Shown in pieces: positions 10,695 through 31,066 of a stretch of 64,000 bases of DNA; the first letter of the stretch is position 1; each line of letters starts with the position of its first letter. The notes beneath the pieces are model-generated. The model was not told the DNA's origin. It saw only the letters and a program-made list of their open reading frames with translations, and made no database searches. The position numbers and the translations under genes are program-made. The DNA is from Mactromeris polynyma (lineage: Eukaryota; Mollusca; Bivalvia; Venerida; Mactridae): assembly GCA_032209605.1 (NCBI GenBank), contig JASFXZ010000039.1, positions 4,278,001-4,342,000 on the forward strand. Reading direction: 5' to 3'.

Positions 10695-11458
10695 TATATA
10701 ATACTTTGAATACAAGTATTTTAATAAGTGTGCGTTTTGACATTTTTGACACCTGGAATCTTAATGACCGTGCTCGCAAACTTTGAGTGGGGAAAAATCG
10801 TGAAGTTACATTTGTATCTGCGCATGGTGGACGGAGCTCCGAAAAAACACGCCGTATGTTAAACATTTAACCGGTTCTCACTCATTGGAAATAAAGAACA
10901 TACCCTCACTCGTTGGAAATAAATACTTAGACCATATTAGCCGGTCGCCCCACGGTATTTGCGGGGCCGAATTGTCGGTCCCAGTAATTGTAAAACAAGG
11001 CGTAGTGTATAATAGAACCTTCCTCTGGTTCAGTTTGAATACTTTGAGTTACTGTGAATATAAATTCGTTACATTTTTAGACAACCCTTCATTTAAGCAT
11101 CATATGATTTATACTATGAAATACAGAATATTAAAAGTGAACAAAAAGAAGAACCATATAATCTTATGGCTTAAAATATGCTAAGGTTTGCAAAAGCAGT
11201 TATTAATTAACTTTAAAGACACGAGATGGGTTTAAAAACAGCAATGTGACACAAACTTAGATAGTTACACCATGAATCAAGTATTAAATGATTCTGTATA
11301 TAATGTTGTAATCATATTAGTATTAATATTAATAATAATTTCAGATATCTAGGCCATATGATCAGATTACTTGAATAATTACACGGCCGTCATTACAATG
11401 TCTCATTCGAAATATTATTATAGTCTGGTCCCCAAATATACAATCTGACATATCAGTT
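10695..11458 (-). mobile_element. satellite-associated core, copy 4 (inverted, diverged)
   Basis: Aligns along most of its length, in reverse orientation, with the three 752-bp cores in the large array. Shared landmarks are GTGAAGTTACATTTGTATCTGC, the GGAGCTCCGAAAA/ACACGCCGTATG segment, the doubled CACTCGTTGGAAATAAA motif and GGGGCCGAATTGTCGGTCC. It differs by scattered substitutions and indels, including six A instead of five before CACGCC, which breaks the reading frame open in the other copies. Another frame stays open here for 99 residues (10885-11184). Satellite lies on both sides. Confidence 0.8.
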
Positions 11459-12022
11459 AAATACATCTATAATGTGTTAATCTTACTATTTGAATGCAAT
11501 TAGTGAGGAAAATAGAGTTCACCTGTTGATCATATTGACCTATTATACCTAAAGAATATGCACAATTTCCCACTTTCAATGCAATTTATGGGTATATTTG
11601 AGTTCAGTTGTGAATAGATTGACCTAAAATTCATATATACTAAGTTATATTCACTCTTTTGAATGCAATTAGTGAGGAAAATAGAGTACACCTGTTGATT
11701 ATATTGACCAAATATACCTAAAGAATATGCACAATTTCCCACTTTGAATGCAATTTATGGGTATATTTGTGTTCATTTTTGAATCTATTGAACTATAATT
11801 CAGATGTAATATGTTATATGCACTGTTTTGAAAGCCATTAGTGAGGAAAAAAGAGTTCACCTGTTGATTATATTGACCTATTGTACCTAAAGAATATGCA
11901 CAATTTTCCACTTTGAATGCAATTTATGGGTATATTTTTGTTCATTTTTGAATATATTGAACTATAATTCAGATGTAATAAGTTATATGCACTGTTTTTG
12001 AAAGCAATTAGTGAGGAAAATT
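11459..12022 (-). repeat. satellite copies flanking core 4, inverted
   Basis: About 3.5 monomers with the paired TTTGAATGCAATT and CACTTTGAATGCAATTTATG motifs. It ends abruptly near 12022, about 0.7 kb before the DLD start codon. Confidence 0.85.
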
Positions 12023-12599
12023 CAATCGCTTATACATTACAATGGTTCTTATGTTTTAGCCAATGTAACAACAATACTGGATAAAGCCAATTCAAACAGT
12101 TTATGTTCAGATCGATGAGCCAGATACATCTTTAAATATGCTGTAGTGATACAAATGGTCATTTTGATCAAATATTACGAGAAAGTTGTACAAATCTGGA
12201 CAACTTCCATGGACTCCTCTGTACGATTTTCGTCAACGCACGTGGCACACATGAACACGAGCTCAGTACCATCCCGTTTCGCAGTGTCATACTGGGCACT
12301 TAATTGTTATACCTGTAATGTAAAAGGACAATAGCGATAATAATACGAGTACCAACATTTACCGATACTAAATAAATGCAAAAATCAGTTCTCAGTGAAA
12401 TACCTGTAATGTAAAAATTACAGTGATAATTGCTACTGAGTACGATAATTTACCGATACTCAAAAAAGCAACTTAGCAAACTATTTACCCAAAGATCAAT
12501 GGATTTTCAACTCATAAATTAATTTGTGCAGCATATGCCATTTATATTACTATTTTGAGGGACACTAAATTGGGTTGTTATTTGGGTGATTTGGGGTAA

Positions 12600-12723
12600 A
12601 TGTATGACCTTACTAGTTGGGCATATATTTTAATAAGCGTTTGTGTGATTCCGGAAGCGGAAGTCAAGGTCAGTGCGACCTCTGGTGACCGGTGTTGATG
12701 TAAATTTTGCAGTCTTCAAAATC
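12600..12723 (+). promoter_or_regulatory. putative DLD proximal promoter / 5' UTR
   Basis: Two overlapping ETS-like cores, CCGGAAGC (12651-12658) and CGGAAGT (12658-12664), run directly into TCAAGGTCA (12664-12672), a match to the extended half-site of estrogen-related receptors. These end 52 bp before the start codon. A reverse TGACCTTA half-site lies at 12606. ETS factor GABP/NRF-2 and ERR are known regulators of nuclear genes for mitochondrial proteins. No TATA box was seen. Occupancy is inferred. Confidence 0.5.
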
Positions 12724-22004
<9,281 letters not shown>

Positions 22005-22910
22005 TATGTTTAAATCAGTGCTTATCTCCATAATTTATTTTAGCAACAAACAAGTGTCGGTTGTGTGCTTCTGGTTTCGTTTGTGGACACAAATCTCCCA
22101 TGGGTTAAATATGATAATTTTGTTTCAGGCTTTTCGAAATAAGATACACCCACTTCTGCGTGAATACTGCTTATATGTTTATTTCATGTTTGTGTGTATC
22201 ATTCAGCAAATTCAAAAGGTTCAAGTGATTTTTAAAGAACATCTTCGTGGCTTTTAATACTGTTGATTTTGACGTCCATGTGGATTTCAATTTTGTTTCT
22301 ATGTGAATATTTTAATGAAAGTGCTAAAACTTTGTGCTTTTTGCCTGCGGTATATTTATTGTTGTGTGATTATGAGGTATGCATCTCTCAACTTCACCTT
22401 CAATGTAGTTGCAGTTGAATCTGTTTTTACTTTTGACAATTTGGTAATTCCTGGTCAAACCTCAAGTACGCAGGTTAACTGATACACCGTAGAATATGAA
22501 GATGTTTTCTATTGCAGAGTAACTCAATTATTTAGAATTGTGTCCTATAGAATATCTAACATTCTGATACTGTTAATTGTGAGCGCATACTGACTAAAGT
22601 GTCTTCAATTTTATGACTTCAGTTGAAATAACTACAGATATTTTGCACATAATTTAGTTTGTTTTGTATCTGAAAGACTTTAACATTGTTACTTTTGATC
22701 TGGTCCATTGTTTATTGTGTCTGTAGTTACTTTTATTTATTTTTGACAGAAACTATTAGATATCTTTACTTAATTGTGTGCATGCAAAATAGTGCTTTTA
22801 ATTATATGTTTTATTGTTAATATTTTGAAAGAAAAAATCGCATGGATCTTGTATTCGTGACCATATTTAATACTGTCAAATTAAAAATATCTGTTTATTT
22901 GGTGTTGTCA
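22005..22910 (+). other. DLD 3' UTR
   Basis: AT-rich DNA after the stop. ATTAAA at 22880-22885, followed by a U/GU-rich stretch (TGTTTATTTGGTGTTGTC), is the best poly(A) signal, implying a 3' UTR of roughly 0.9 kb. AATAAA at 23286-23291 is a weaker alternative. Inferred from sequence only. Confidence 0.5.
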
Positions 22911-23311
22911 TTTCTGTTATTCCTATTCAGTTAGAATGTGAAATTGTTCCTTCTTAATCAAGCAGTACTGGCTAAGCTTGTACTTATGCTGCTAAGTATA
23001 CATGCATAAGTACAATAATATTGGCCCTTAATGCTGTAAAAGTTCTAAGTTCATTATTTCTTGTAAATTGGAAAACTCACTTTAATTATTGGAGATATCC
23101 ATCAAATACTATACACAAAGAAAGTTTGATAAAAATCTCACTTAAAATGTTGATTTTGCACACAAATATTTTGAGATTGTTCAACCACATGCTTTATACT
23201 TGACAATCCTTCATGGATACATGTATGAGTAAAAAAACTCAATTTGTTTGAGTTAAGACGAATTCTTAAAATGATATTTTTGACCAATAAAGGCCCAGGT
23301 GTAGTGTTACG

Positions 23312-25104
23312 CAGACATGGATTCGATTACTTTGAAAAATAATCGATTAATAATCGATTATTTAGTCAATTTTGGATAATCAATTATTAATCAATTATTT
23401 GACCAATAACAAGTAATCGATTAAATTAATAATCATAAATCTAAATTAATCATGATTAAGGATTACTTTTGAAGAAACACAAGATAAAACACTTGTTTCA
23501 CAACATATTTGTACATTTATTAAACTATTTCAGTTTTAAATGAACTATATATTTAACTGAAGTCATTCTATACTGTCCATGTTCTATTTAAACAATAGTT
23601 CAAATGTGTCATATTCTTCGCATGTCGGTATTCATATACTGTTTAAACAGTACATGTAGTTCAAATATGCTTGTTGCATTTTATCATCATCAGTTTTTCA
23701 AAATTAGTTGTCAGTTTATCCCCTTATTAACTGATTATCTACATGTATAAACCAGATTACAATGTTCTGTGCCCTCAGGCTAAGTCTGACTGCTCTGTAC
23801 ATGAAATTGGATAAATAAGTGATAATTGCTAATTTTTTAATCTCTTATTCTACAACTACAAATAGTTTATTGCATTCAAAACATATTTACATGTTTTATA
23901 GCAATTATACAAAAATACAAAAATATTTCTGACAAACAAAAGGCATAGATTTTCTGAAGAGCACATGATGTTACAGTGCATGTATACAAGCAAAATATAT
24001 CAAAATATGAGCATAAATTATTCAATTTCTAATTAGATTGGCGTAGAATATGTATTTGGCCAAATTGGTGACAATAATGTTTGATGTTGCTGTCATAAGA
24101 TTAGACAATTTCTGTTTCGTGGGCCATGTGTAGTAGTATTTTTTTATATATTTTGATCTTAAATCTGCGAATTTTGAGCAAATTAATAGAAAATGATATT
24201 CGTTTTCTATCATTTCTGTATTACAGTTTTTACAAATTCTGTCGTTTCTATGTATATTTAAATATCGGCCACGTTCTACAGCTAGGTCATGACATGATGT
24301 TCGAAATCTTGCGAGAGCAATTCTAAATTTAGATTCTTTGATTACGTCGAGATATCTTTCTAAATTAAATGAGTGTTTGAATAGACTGTATGTTTCTAAG
24401 CGAGTTGAGTTATTAATTGAATAATACCAGCTTTGGTGAAAAATGTCTAATATTCGTTGTTTAACAGTGTTGTAATTAATAAGCATGTTAAATTGGTTGT
24501 CCCACATATTTGACAATCCTATTTGTTCTAAAATGTTCTTTGTATTATATGCCCAATTACTCCCATTGTATGATAGGCCATCATCAGCATCATTCTTAAG
24601 CATTTTATAAGTTTTAAAAAGTATACTTTGTCGTTAAGTGTTAATATTTTTATCCAATATTTAATCAATATTAGTTTTCTGTGTACATACAAGGGTATAC
24701 GACCTAACTCTCCATACAGAGCGTTTAAATTTGTTGATCGTTTAACACATAATATCCTTCTACAAAATTTGGAGAAAATTGCTTCAATATTTGGGCTCGT
24801 ATGATGACCCCAGACTTCAGCAGAATAGTTTCAATATTCAATGATTGCAATAAAAAGCATTTGTTGCATTTTTCCCATTTAATTACTTTCATAAATTTTC
24901 TGACGCTCTTGTCCATAAAAAACATAAAGTAATCATGTGTCAATCATAAAATAATCATGATTACAGCCATTTTTTCTCCGCTAATCGATTAAATTATTAA
25001 TCATTAATCCTAAAAATGCTTGATTAACGATTAATGATGATTAATGGAAAATATTAATAGATTAATAATCGATTAAATTACTTTAATCAATTAATCCATG
25101 TCTG
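23312..25104. mobile_element. 1.8-kb TIR element with TAATCGATTA-rich ends
   Basis: Terminal inverted repeats CAGACATGGATT (23312-23323) and AATCCATGTCTG (25093-25104). Both ends are followed inward by palindromic TAATCGATTA/ATTAATAATCGATT blocks. TGTTACG occurs just outside the left end (23305-23311) and 3 bp outside the right end (25108-25114), probably an imperfect target duplication. The interior carries a minus-strand non-LTR RT fragment instead of a transposase. A hAT-like origin is possible but unproven. Confidence 0.6.
24022..24837 (-). pseudogene. non-LTR retrotransposon RT, C-terminal fragment
   Basis: An open frame runs from a stop at about 24838 to 24022, much longer than the ATG-initiated 193 residues. 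It begins YSAEVWGHHTSPNIEAIFSK, continues YGELGRIPLYVHRKLILIKY and RFRTSCHDLAVERGRY, then a zinc-knuckle-like CKNCNTEMIENEYHFLLIC. This is the familiar tail of metazoan non-LTR reverse transcriptases after the catalytic domain. The catalytic core is absent and an in-frame TGA ends homology upstream, so it is a 5'-truncated copy. Confidence 0.75.
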
Positions 25105-26660
25105 GACTGTTACGATTGTACATGTATATTACACTAAGCCTTATTTATGTCATATGTTACCTACACTGGCTTTCCTTGGCAGCAGTCATGAGATTGGCAA
25201 GAATAAAGTTGAGATTTTGTTTAAAAAAGAAAGTACAATAAATGACTGATATCATGCACAGTACAAATCAGACATAACTTTTGAAATCATTGTCGAGGTT
25301 CTATAAAAGAATTGAGATAGTTGAACATTTCCAAAACTTGGTATGTGAAAAACAATCCTTTCACAATTTTATCTATCTGGTTCTATTAAATGTTAACATC
25401 ACATGAAGTGTAACCAGATAGGGTTAATTTCAGTGCAATCACGCACATAACAATGCAAATGTATGCCATTCAAGTCGAAAATTGAGGTAATTACATGAAA
25501 AATGGACCAACAAGTACTCTACAGAAATGGGCAAATTCACAATAAAATTCTTGAATACACACATTGAAGAACTTTCTTCAAAAATCATCTCGTCCGAAAT
25601 GACCAACTCAGTGAGACCATAATGTTCATATATTCATGTAATGGGCTTATATCATCAGTGGTATGTAGACTTTCAAGCATGATCAGACGCTTAAAATCTG
25701 CTGCCTTCATAATCAAACTATACATTTGAATGTAACGGCAGTGGAATCAAAATAGAGATCCAGATAGAAGTCATGAATATATCATTCTTTGTTTAACTCT
25801 TATCACTACATTCTAAATAGGTATTTTACTTTGTGTTAGTGATGTGCTAACATCTAGAAACGGGTTTATGTCTATCTTGATACATGTGAGTTGGATTATA
25901 ATTGCCTCTCTGATAGTAGACAGACACACTCGTTGTTTATCTCTACATGTGAATAAATGTTCTGATAATAAAACTCTTTTTCTCTTGTTATTTACTATAA
26001 TAGTTAATATTAAATGTGTAGAAAACATAACACGTGTCTCCAGGTATCCCGGTCGTCCTCACAGTCATAGTTCTAACATCTACAACATTAACCTCCATTG
26101 TTCTGAATTGTTGGCCATTTTGATAGGCAAATTTCGTTAAAGTTTATGGGGAATATAATGTTAACGATGATAAACTAATCCTATATATAAAATAACAACT
26201 TATTGTGGGCATTTGTAAGTTAAAGAAAAAGTGGTAGTCACATGCAAATTCTCTTGATATTTTCTCAATTATCATTTTGGAAATTACTCCTATAAGGGCT
26301 TATCAGTTTTGCCAATCAAAAAAGCCGACAGTTAAGAATAAGGGAGATAAATATCGTAGGTGTGGAAAAGTTCTATGTATTCTACTTCAAAGACGCCTCT
26401 GGATTTGGGCATTACATTCTACAGAGAGCGATATCAATACATTCTGCACCGCAACTCCATTATATACCGCGGTCGGTTATAACGCGATATCGTCGTGGCT
26501 TCAGACTTTTTTATAAAAATGAAGAAAAATTGTTCAAAATCGTCTGTTTTCCTTAATCTGTCGTTTGTTTTATCGCGAAATAGCGTGCTGTTAACAAACC
26601 GTGAGCGCGAACCGGCGAGATTTCTTAAATTGAATAAAAGACCTTAGGGCTTGTCAATGT
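25105..26660. other. intergenic DNA without recognised features
   Basis: AT-rich. Only short open frames with no family resemblance were seen. Confidence 0.4.
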
Positions 26661-26666
26661 AGCAGG

Positions 26667-26945
26667 TCCGTAGTCCAGTGGTAAAGTGCTTGACTAGTAA
26701 TCCAGGGATCGCAGGTTCGATTCCCCGCTCCATCACTGACAGTACTAACAGTCTTTCGGACGAGACTTTAAAAACCGAGGTCCCGTGTATGATGCTTTAC
26801 ATCGAGCACGTAAAATAACCAGGGGTGCTTCTGGAACTGGGGCATCTCCTGTATCATGCACTATCCTCCAAAAAAAATCTAAAATGACTAACATTCTTCC
26901 GGAGGCGTCGCCCATATGGGAAACCGGTGGGTACGATAAATAAAC
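26667..26945 (+). mobile_element. tRNA-derived SINE with conserved body
   Basis: The head has an A-box-like TAGTCCAGTGGTAAAGTGC and a B box GGTTCGATTCC at tRNA spacing (26667-26738). It is followed by a body with GTCTTTCGGACGAGACTTTA and ACCGAGGTCCCGTGTATGAT, which resembles a domain shared by many metazoan SINEs. It ends near GATAAATAAACG. This family differs from the SINE at 3305 and 17355. Confidence 0.7.
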
Positions 26946-26988
26946 GCTATTGGTTAATCCCCTGTAAACTATCATTAGTCGAGACATG

Positions 26989-27363
26989 CATCCCTGCGTT
27001 CAGTTACGGCGAACGATAGCCCGCTCACTGTTATATACCTAACAAGTGTATTGACCGCCTCGTTTTTATTCTGGTTCCCTGCCTCAAAAACAGTGACGAC
27101 AGAGAACCAGCCCTGTGATCATTTTGCAATTTGGTTCCCCGTGTGCAGTCATTGTGATACGGTGGGCCAGGGATACAAAACAAAACATGAGTGACTGTTA
27201 GCCGTAACTGAACGCAGTGTTAGGCTCAAATATTCGCGTGCTACCTCCGAGTTGCGATAGCGAGTGATATGAAACGTTTTTCGCTAACACACCGGTCAAT
27301 AGCAAAACTAGCTCGCTGTTTCGTAACGTTTTGGACTGATATCCTTTACTGAACGCAAGGATG
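26989..27363. mobile_element. MITE-like inverted-repeat element with nested ends
   Basis: CATCCCTGCGTTCAGT (26989-27004) is inverted as ACTGAACGCAAGGATG (27348-27363). A second, perfect 17-bp partner, GCCGTAACTGAACGCAG (27201-27217), pairs with CTGCGTTCAGTTACGGC (26994-27010). Two right ends therefore exist for one left end, suggesting nested or duplicated copies. Confidence 0.6.
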
Positions 27364-27471
27364 TCGTCTGCTATCTGGGTGAAAGCGTGGTAGCCTTAGC
27401 GACGAACGAAGTGTTTAACACATCGCGCTTCATTCGTGTTACAATTAAATATCTCAAATCAATTTTTATAC

Positions 27472-27575
27472 AAGTTCAAGTTCAAAGTTTTATTGACAAA
27501 AACACACAAAGTTGATTGTCATAACAACATATATACAATGGGAAAGGTGAACAAAATTACATAAACAAACATTAT
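27472..27575 (-). mobile_element. 3' tail of a minus-strand retroposon
   Basis: On the minus strand, TTTTGTCAATAAAACTTTGA is followed by ACTTGAACTTG, a polyadenylation-like signal with short tandem 3' repeats typical of non-LTR or SINE tails. Confidence 0.5.
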
Positions 27576-28368
27576 ATACGAGCTGGTAGTGATGGAACGA
27601 ATCCTATGTCCATTTCAAAAGTATACCAAACGTGTGTATTGCCGCGTGCCTTATTCGGTTGTGAACTCTGGAACTCAATTTCACGGACTAATCTAAGAAA
27701 ACTAGAACACACCCACCATCTGTGTCTTAAACACGCTCAGGGACTACCAAAACTTACTAGATCTGATATGGTGACAAGCCTGCTGGGTTTTACATCGATC
27801 GAGTGTTATATAGACCTTCAAATATTACTGTTCTTCGGTACACTATGTCGCTCGCATCCAAACGACCTTGTCAGTAGATTATTTACCTACCGACTTTCTC
27901 AACTTATCGCAACAGTCTCTCGGCTTTATCCCAGATATTGTACGTATCCTTGCTAAATATGACCTCTCAGATTACTTGGAAACATTTATTACTAGCGGCA
28001 ATTTTCCATGTAAATATGCATGGAATAAACTTGTCAAGAAAGACATCGCTAACTTTGAACAGCTAAACTTGAATATCAGAATGCGATCATCCCCGGATTT
28101 CGCATTATTCTCCCAAGTACACAATACCATTACCGTGGCTAACATTTGGAGAGTTTCGAAACTACGTCCCCGAAGTCTTTCACTTATGAAAATGCTGGCG
28201 AAATGGTGTTATGTCCCTGTTACCAAACCAACACAGTGTCATATGTGCCTACAAAACTTTACTGGGTATCAAATGGTTCATGTACTAGCATCGTGTAACA
28301 ACGACACTGTAAAATACAGAAGAAAGGAGTTCATAAAGCAGTCTGTTTGTGAATTGAATAAGAACTGA
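27576..28368 (+). pseudogene. non-LTR retrotransposon RT C-terminal fragment, frameshifted
   Basis: The first frame (from about 27591) reads SDGTNPMSISKVYQTCVLPR, ALFGCELW and GLPKLTRSDM, the usual post-catalytic part of a metazoan non-LTR RT. Homology passes to the +1 frame at about 27880-27920 (SLGFIPDIVRILAKYDLSDY). It ends with a zinc-binding CHMC...H...C pattern (27868 frame: C124, C127, H138, C143) and stop at 28366-28368. The missing catalytic core plus a frameshift mark a dead 5'-truncated copy. It is from a different family than the fragment at 24022. Confidence 0.75.
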
Positions 28369-29371
28369 AGCGAGTTGCTTGTCAAATCTAATTATCATGT
28401 GATCATCAGTTACCTGTTCGGTGGTGTCGACTTTGAATTACAATCATTGGTTTCCTGCGATCTATATCCAGATTTCCTCATAAAATGTGCTGAGTTTGTG
28501 AACACTTTGTTTAATGTACATAACTGTTTTATGTGCATTACATGACCGTACTTCAATGTACTATTTATGTTCTGAGAATTTGATGACACTCCTATGTTAA
28601 CCAGGCGCATTGCACCTTCACATTATCATACAATTTCTCCAGAACTCTGTTTCTGTTTCGATTTCGAGGAAACAGTGCATCCTGATTCTTGTACTATACA
28701 ATGCGGTCATAATTGCGTCTTATTCTTCCTTACACGGCATATAACGAATGAATTAGGTCTATGTAGATATTATAAATACGTTCATATATGATGGGAATAC
28801 AGGTGTTATCTGCGTTGGTGTTCTATGTGTGTGCGTGTGCAAGTGTGCGGGTGTGCGTGGGTGCGTGCGTGTGTGCGTGCGCTTTGGTTGTTTATCTTGT
28901 TAATAGAACGCCATATCATGAATAAGGTGTTCACATTTATTGTTCATCTGAATATATTACCTTCTGAAAATACAGAATTTATTATTATTTAATATTATCA
29001 TTTTATTACGGATTTAACGAAATACAATCTGTATGATTATTTAATTATACATCTAAACAATGGTGAATTCCTATCGAAGTATCCATGGAAATTAAGTTTG
29101 ATCAACTATGTTTTTCTAACAAAGTTTCAAGATCGAAAACATCGAATGAGCAATAAACTTAATGATTTCAATAACATATGGAATTGTTGTTGAAATCAGA
29201 CCTAGTATAGTCTGCCAAGATCTGAGAGAAGAAGTAAACTTGATTGTGCTGTGGAGACAATTAGAAAATAACGTCTTTCTCAAAGCCTACATTATGTGTC
29301 GACAAATCGTGAGTTGATAACAACTGTGTTAAACTTCCATATTATGTTCCAATGGCCAACTTATACATAAA
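28369..29371. other. intergenic DNA, probable retroelement 3' region
   Basis: No coding signal. It includes a GTGCGT-type microsatellite (28827-28881). Confidence 0.4.
28827..28881. repeat. GTGCGTGT-type microsatellite
   Basis: Alternating GTGTGCGTG/GTGCGTGCG units with a few interruptions. Confidence 0.9.
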
Positions 29372-30797
29372 TCACAATTCTTGTGCGATTTCTAGGCATC
29401 GCTCGGCGTGTAGAGGTCGGCGAAAAATCGCGCGATAGGGCGGACACGGTCACATTTAAATCGATCGGCCGACCTTCCAGAAAATGGGGTCGAATTCTTG
29501 GCCCCTGTTTATCGGCCGGTGTCCGAAAGGCACTCGTCCGATGTCCTGTCTATGTCCCTGCGATACCCCTGCGAGTCCCAGTGGGTTTTCGCCCTGACGC
29601 CGACCGGGCTCCGGCCGATGTCTGGCTGATTTCCGGCCGGCCGGCGTCTGATCGGCGTCTGTGCGGCGTCTGACCGATATATGGATTGTCTGGGTTGTCC
29701 AAAATTTGGCCCGGCGTCCGCCCGATTTGTGCGATGCCCTGCCGGACATCGGCCAGGCATCGACCGATTTATTGGCGATCAGTTGGCGATGCGAAACGCT
29801 GCACCAGGTTTTAAGCCCGAGTTAAAAGTAATGCCTCGGTCACAAATCACCAGGCCGCCGGCCGATGCGTCCGATCTCTAGGCATCGGACGGACTGTACA
29901 CGTCGGAGCCGGTCGCCGTCCGATGAGTGGCACTGATGATACCTCGGTCACAAATCCAATCCGGCCGCCGTCCGATGATCGGCCGACGTATTTTTTCGCT
30001 CATCGGGCCGGCGGCCGGCCGATCATCGCACGGACATCGGGGTATTTTGGAGCGTCGGGCGGCGGCCGGACTAATTTTAAGTCTTACTTAAAATTTCACC
30101 CGACGTCGGGCACGGGAAGGAATCGTGCTGAGATCGGATAAAGATCGGACGATCATCGCACGGAGATCGCCCGGTGATCGCCCGACATCGGGGCCATTGT
30201 ACATGAGCCGAGAAAAATCAAAGTGTGGCTAAGCGACATTTAAATCGGCCGGCGACCGTCCGATCGCCGGACGGCCTCCGTCCGATGACTGACGGACGCC
30301 GGACGGTGCCCGTCAGGTGTCCGCCCGGAGACCGAAGGACTCCGACCAGTTCTTTGCAGATCACGTGGGTAGGTAGGTCCCGCCATGCGTCTTCAGCTTC
30401 TCATTTCCAGTCAAGATGCCGAGAAGGAAAGTCGCTTCACGGCCAGAGCCTCTCCCTCAGCCTCGCTATTCTCTGCTGCCGGTACATGAATCGATCACTG
30501 GTAAAATCCTGTCTGCGAATGAAAGACTGTGGGATTTATATATTATTTATATACCATTTTCCAGTCGGCACGCAACAGTCACCTCGCGGAGTGCGGCCGG
30601 CGCCCAGCCGATGAGCGAAAAAATACGTCGGCCGATCATCGGACGGCGGCCGGATTGGATTTGTGACCGAGGTAACTCGATGCCCGCCCGATTCCCAAAA
30701 ATGACCCGGCAGCTGCAAGGAGTTCCGTGGGGCCCGGCCGAAAATGCCTAGAAATCCGTCGCAAACTATTCCCAAATGCATCACAAGCTAATTGTGA
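29372..30797. mobile_element. GC- and CpG-rich foldback element 1
   Basis: An abrupt GC-rich island, full of CGGCCG, CGATCG and CCGATG motifs, in AT-rich DNA. Inverted pairs: TCACAATT (29372-29379) with AATTGTGA (30790-30797); GATTTCTAGGCAT (29387-29399) with ATGCCTAGAAATC (30744-30756); and a perfect 66-bp pair, 29941-30006 with 30608-30673. A non-repetitive middle (about 30350-30570) has lower GC. Open frames here run on both strands through GC bias and palindromes and show no family match. A terminal-type GCCTCGGTCACA motif recurs at 29833 and 29942. Confidence 0.7.
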
Positions 30798-31066
30798 CTG
30801 GGGTATTATGAACGTGTGAGTAATAGACGTTGATATACATTATCTCTTTGGTACATATTTGTTAATGCAGATTTTGAATTTGAGTTATGATTTATTGGTT
30901 TAGCATTATAAAAATGCTTATATTCTTTGTGTTCTCTTTATATTGTAATAATTTATGTATGTATGAAGGCCTCTTGTTAGATAAGTTTATGTATGTTTAT
31001 GTTTTTATGTTCATAGCTTAAGGAGTTACCTTTAATAAATAAAGTTTATTATTATTATTATTATGT
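30798..31066 (+). mobile_element. retroposon 3' tail with (TTA)n end
   Basis: AT-rich UTR-like DNA ending AATAAATAAAGTTTATTATTA with further TTA units (to about 31062), the form of a metazoan non-LTR element's 3' end. No coding part is attached. Confidence 0.5.

Noticed and set aside
6511..12600. First coding exon of the EEA1-like gene
   Set aside because: Looked for a minus-strand ATG exon ending in phase 0; nothing with a recognisable EEA1 N terminus could be supported.
12673..12723. Possible N-terminal extension of DLD upstream of 12724
   Set aside because: The upstream frame has no ATG in this stretch; the ATG at 12724 gives a normal mitochondrial leader and overlaps no promoter motif.
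26667..26738. Functional tRNA (Thr-like anticodon)
   Set aside because: Head and B box are good, but the acceptor arm is poor and it continues directly into a SINE body.
29383..30784. Several long Arg/Pro-rich frames on both strands
   Set aside because: GC-rich palindromic DNA suppresses stops on both strands; no domain and mirrored frames in the inverted arms.
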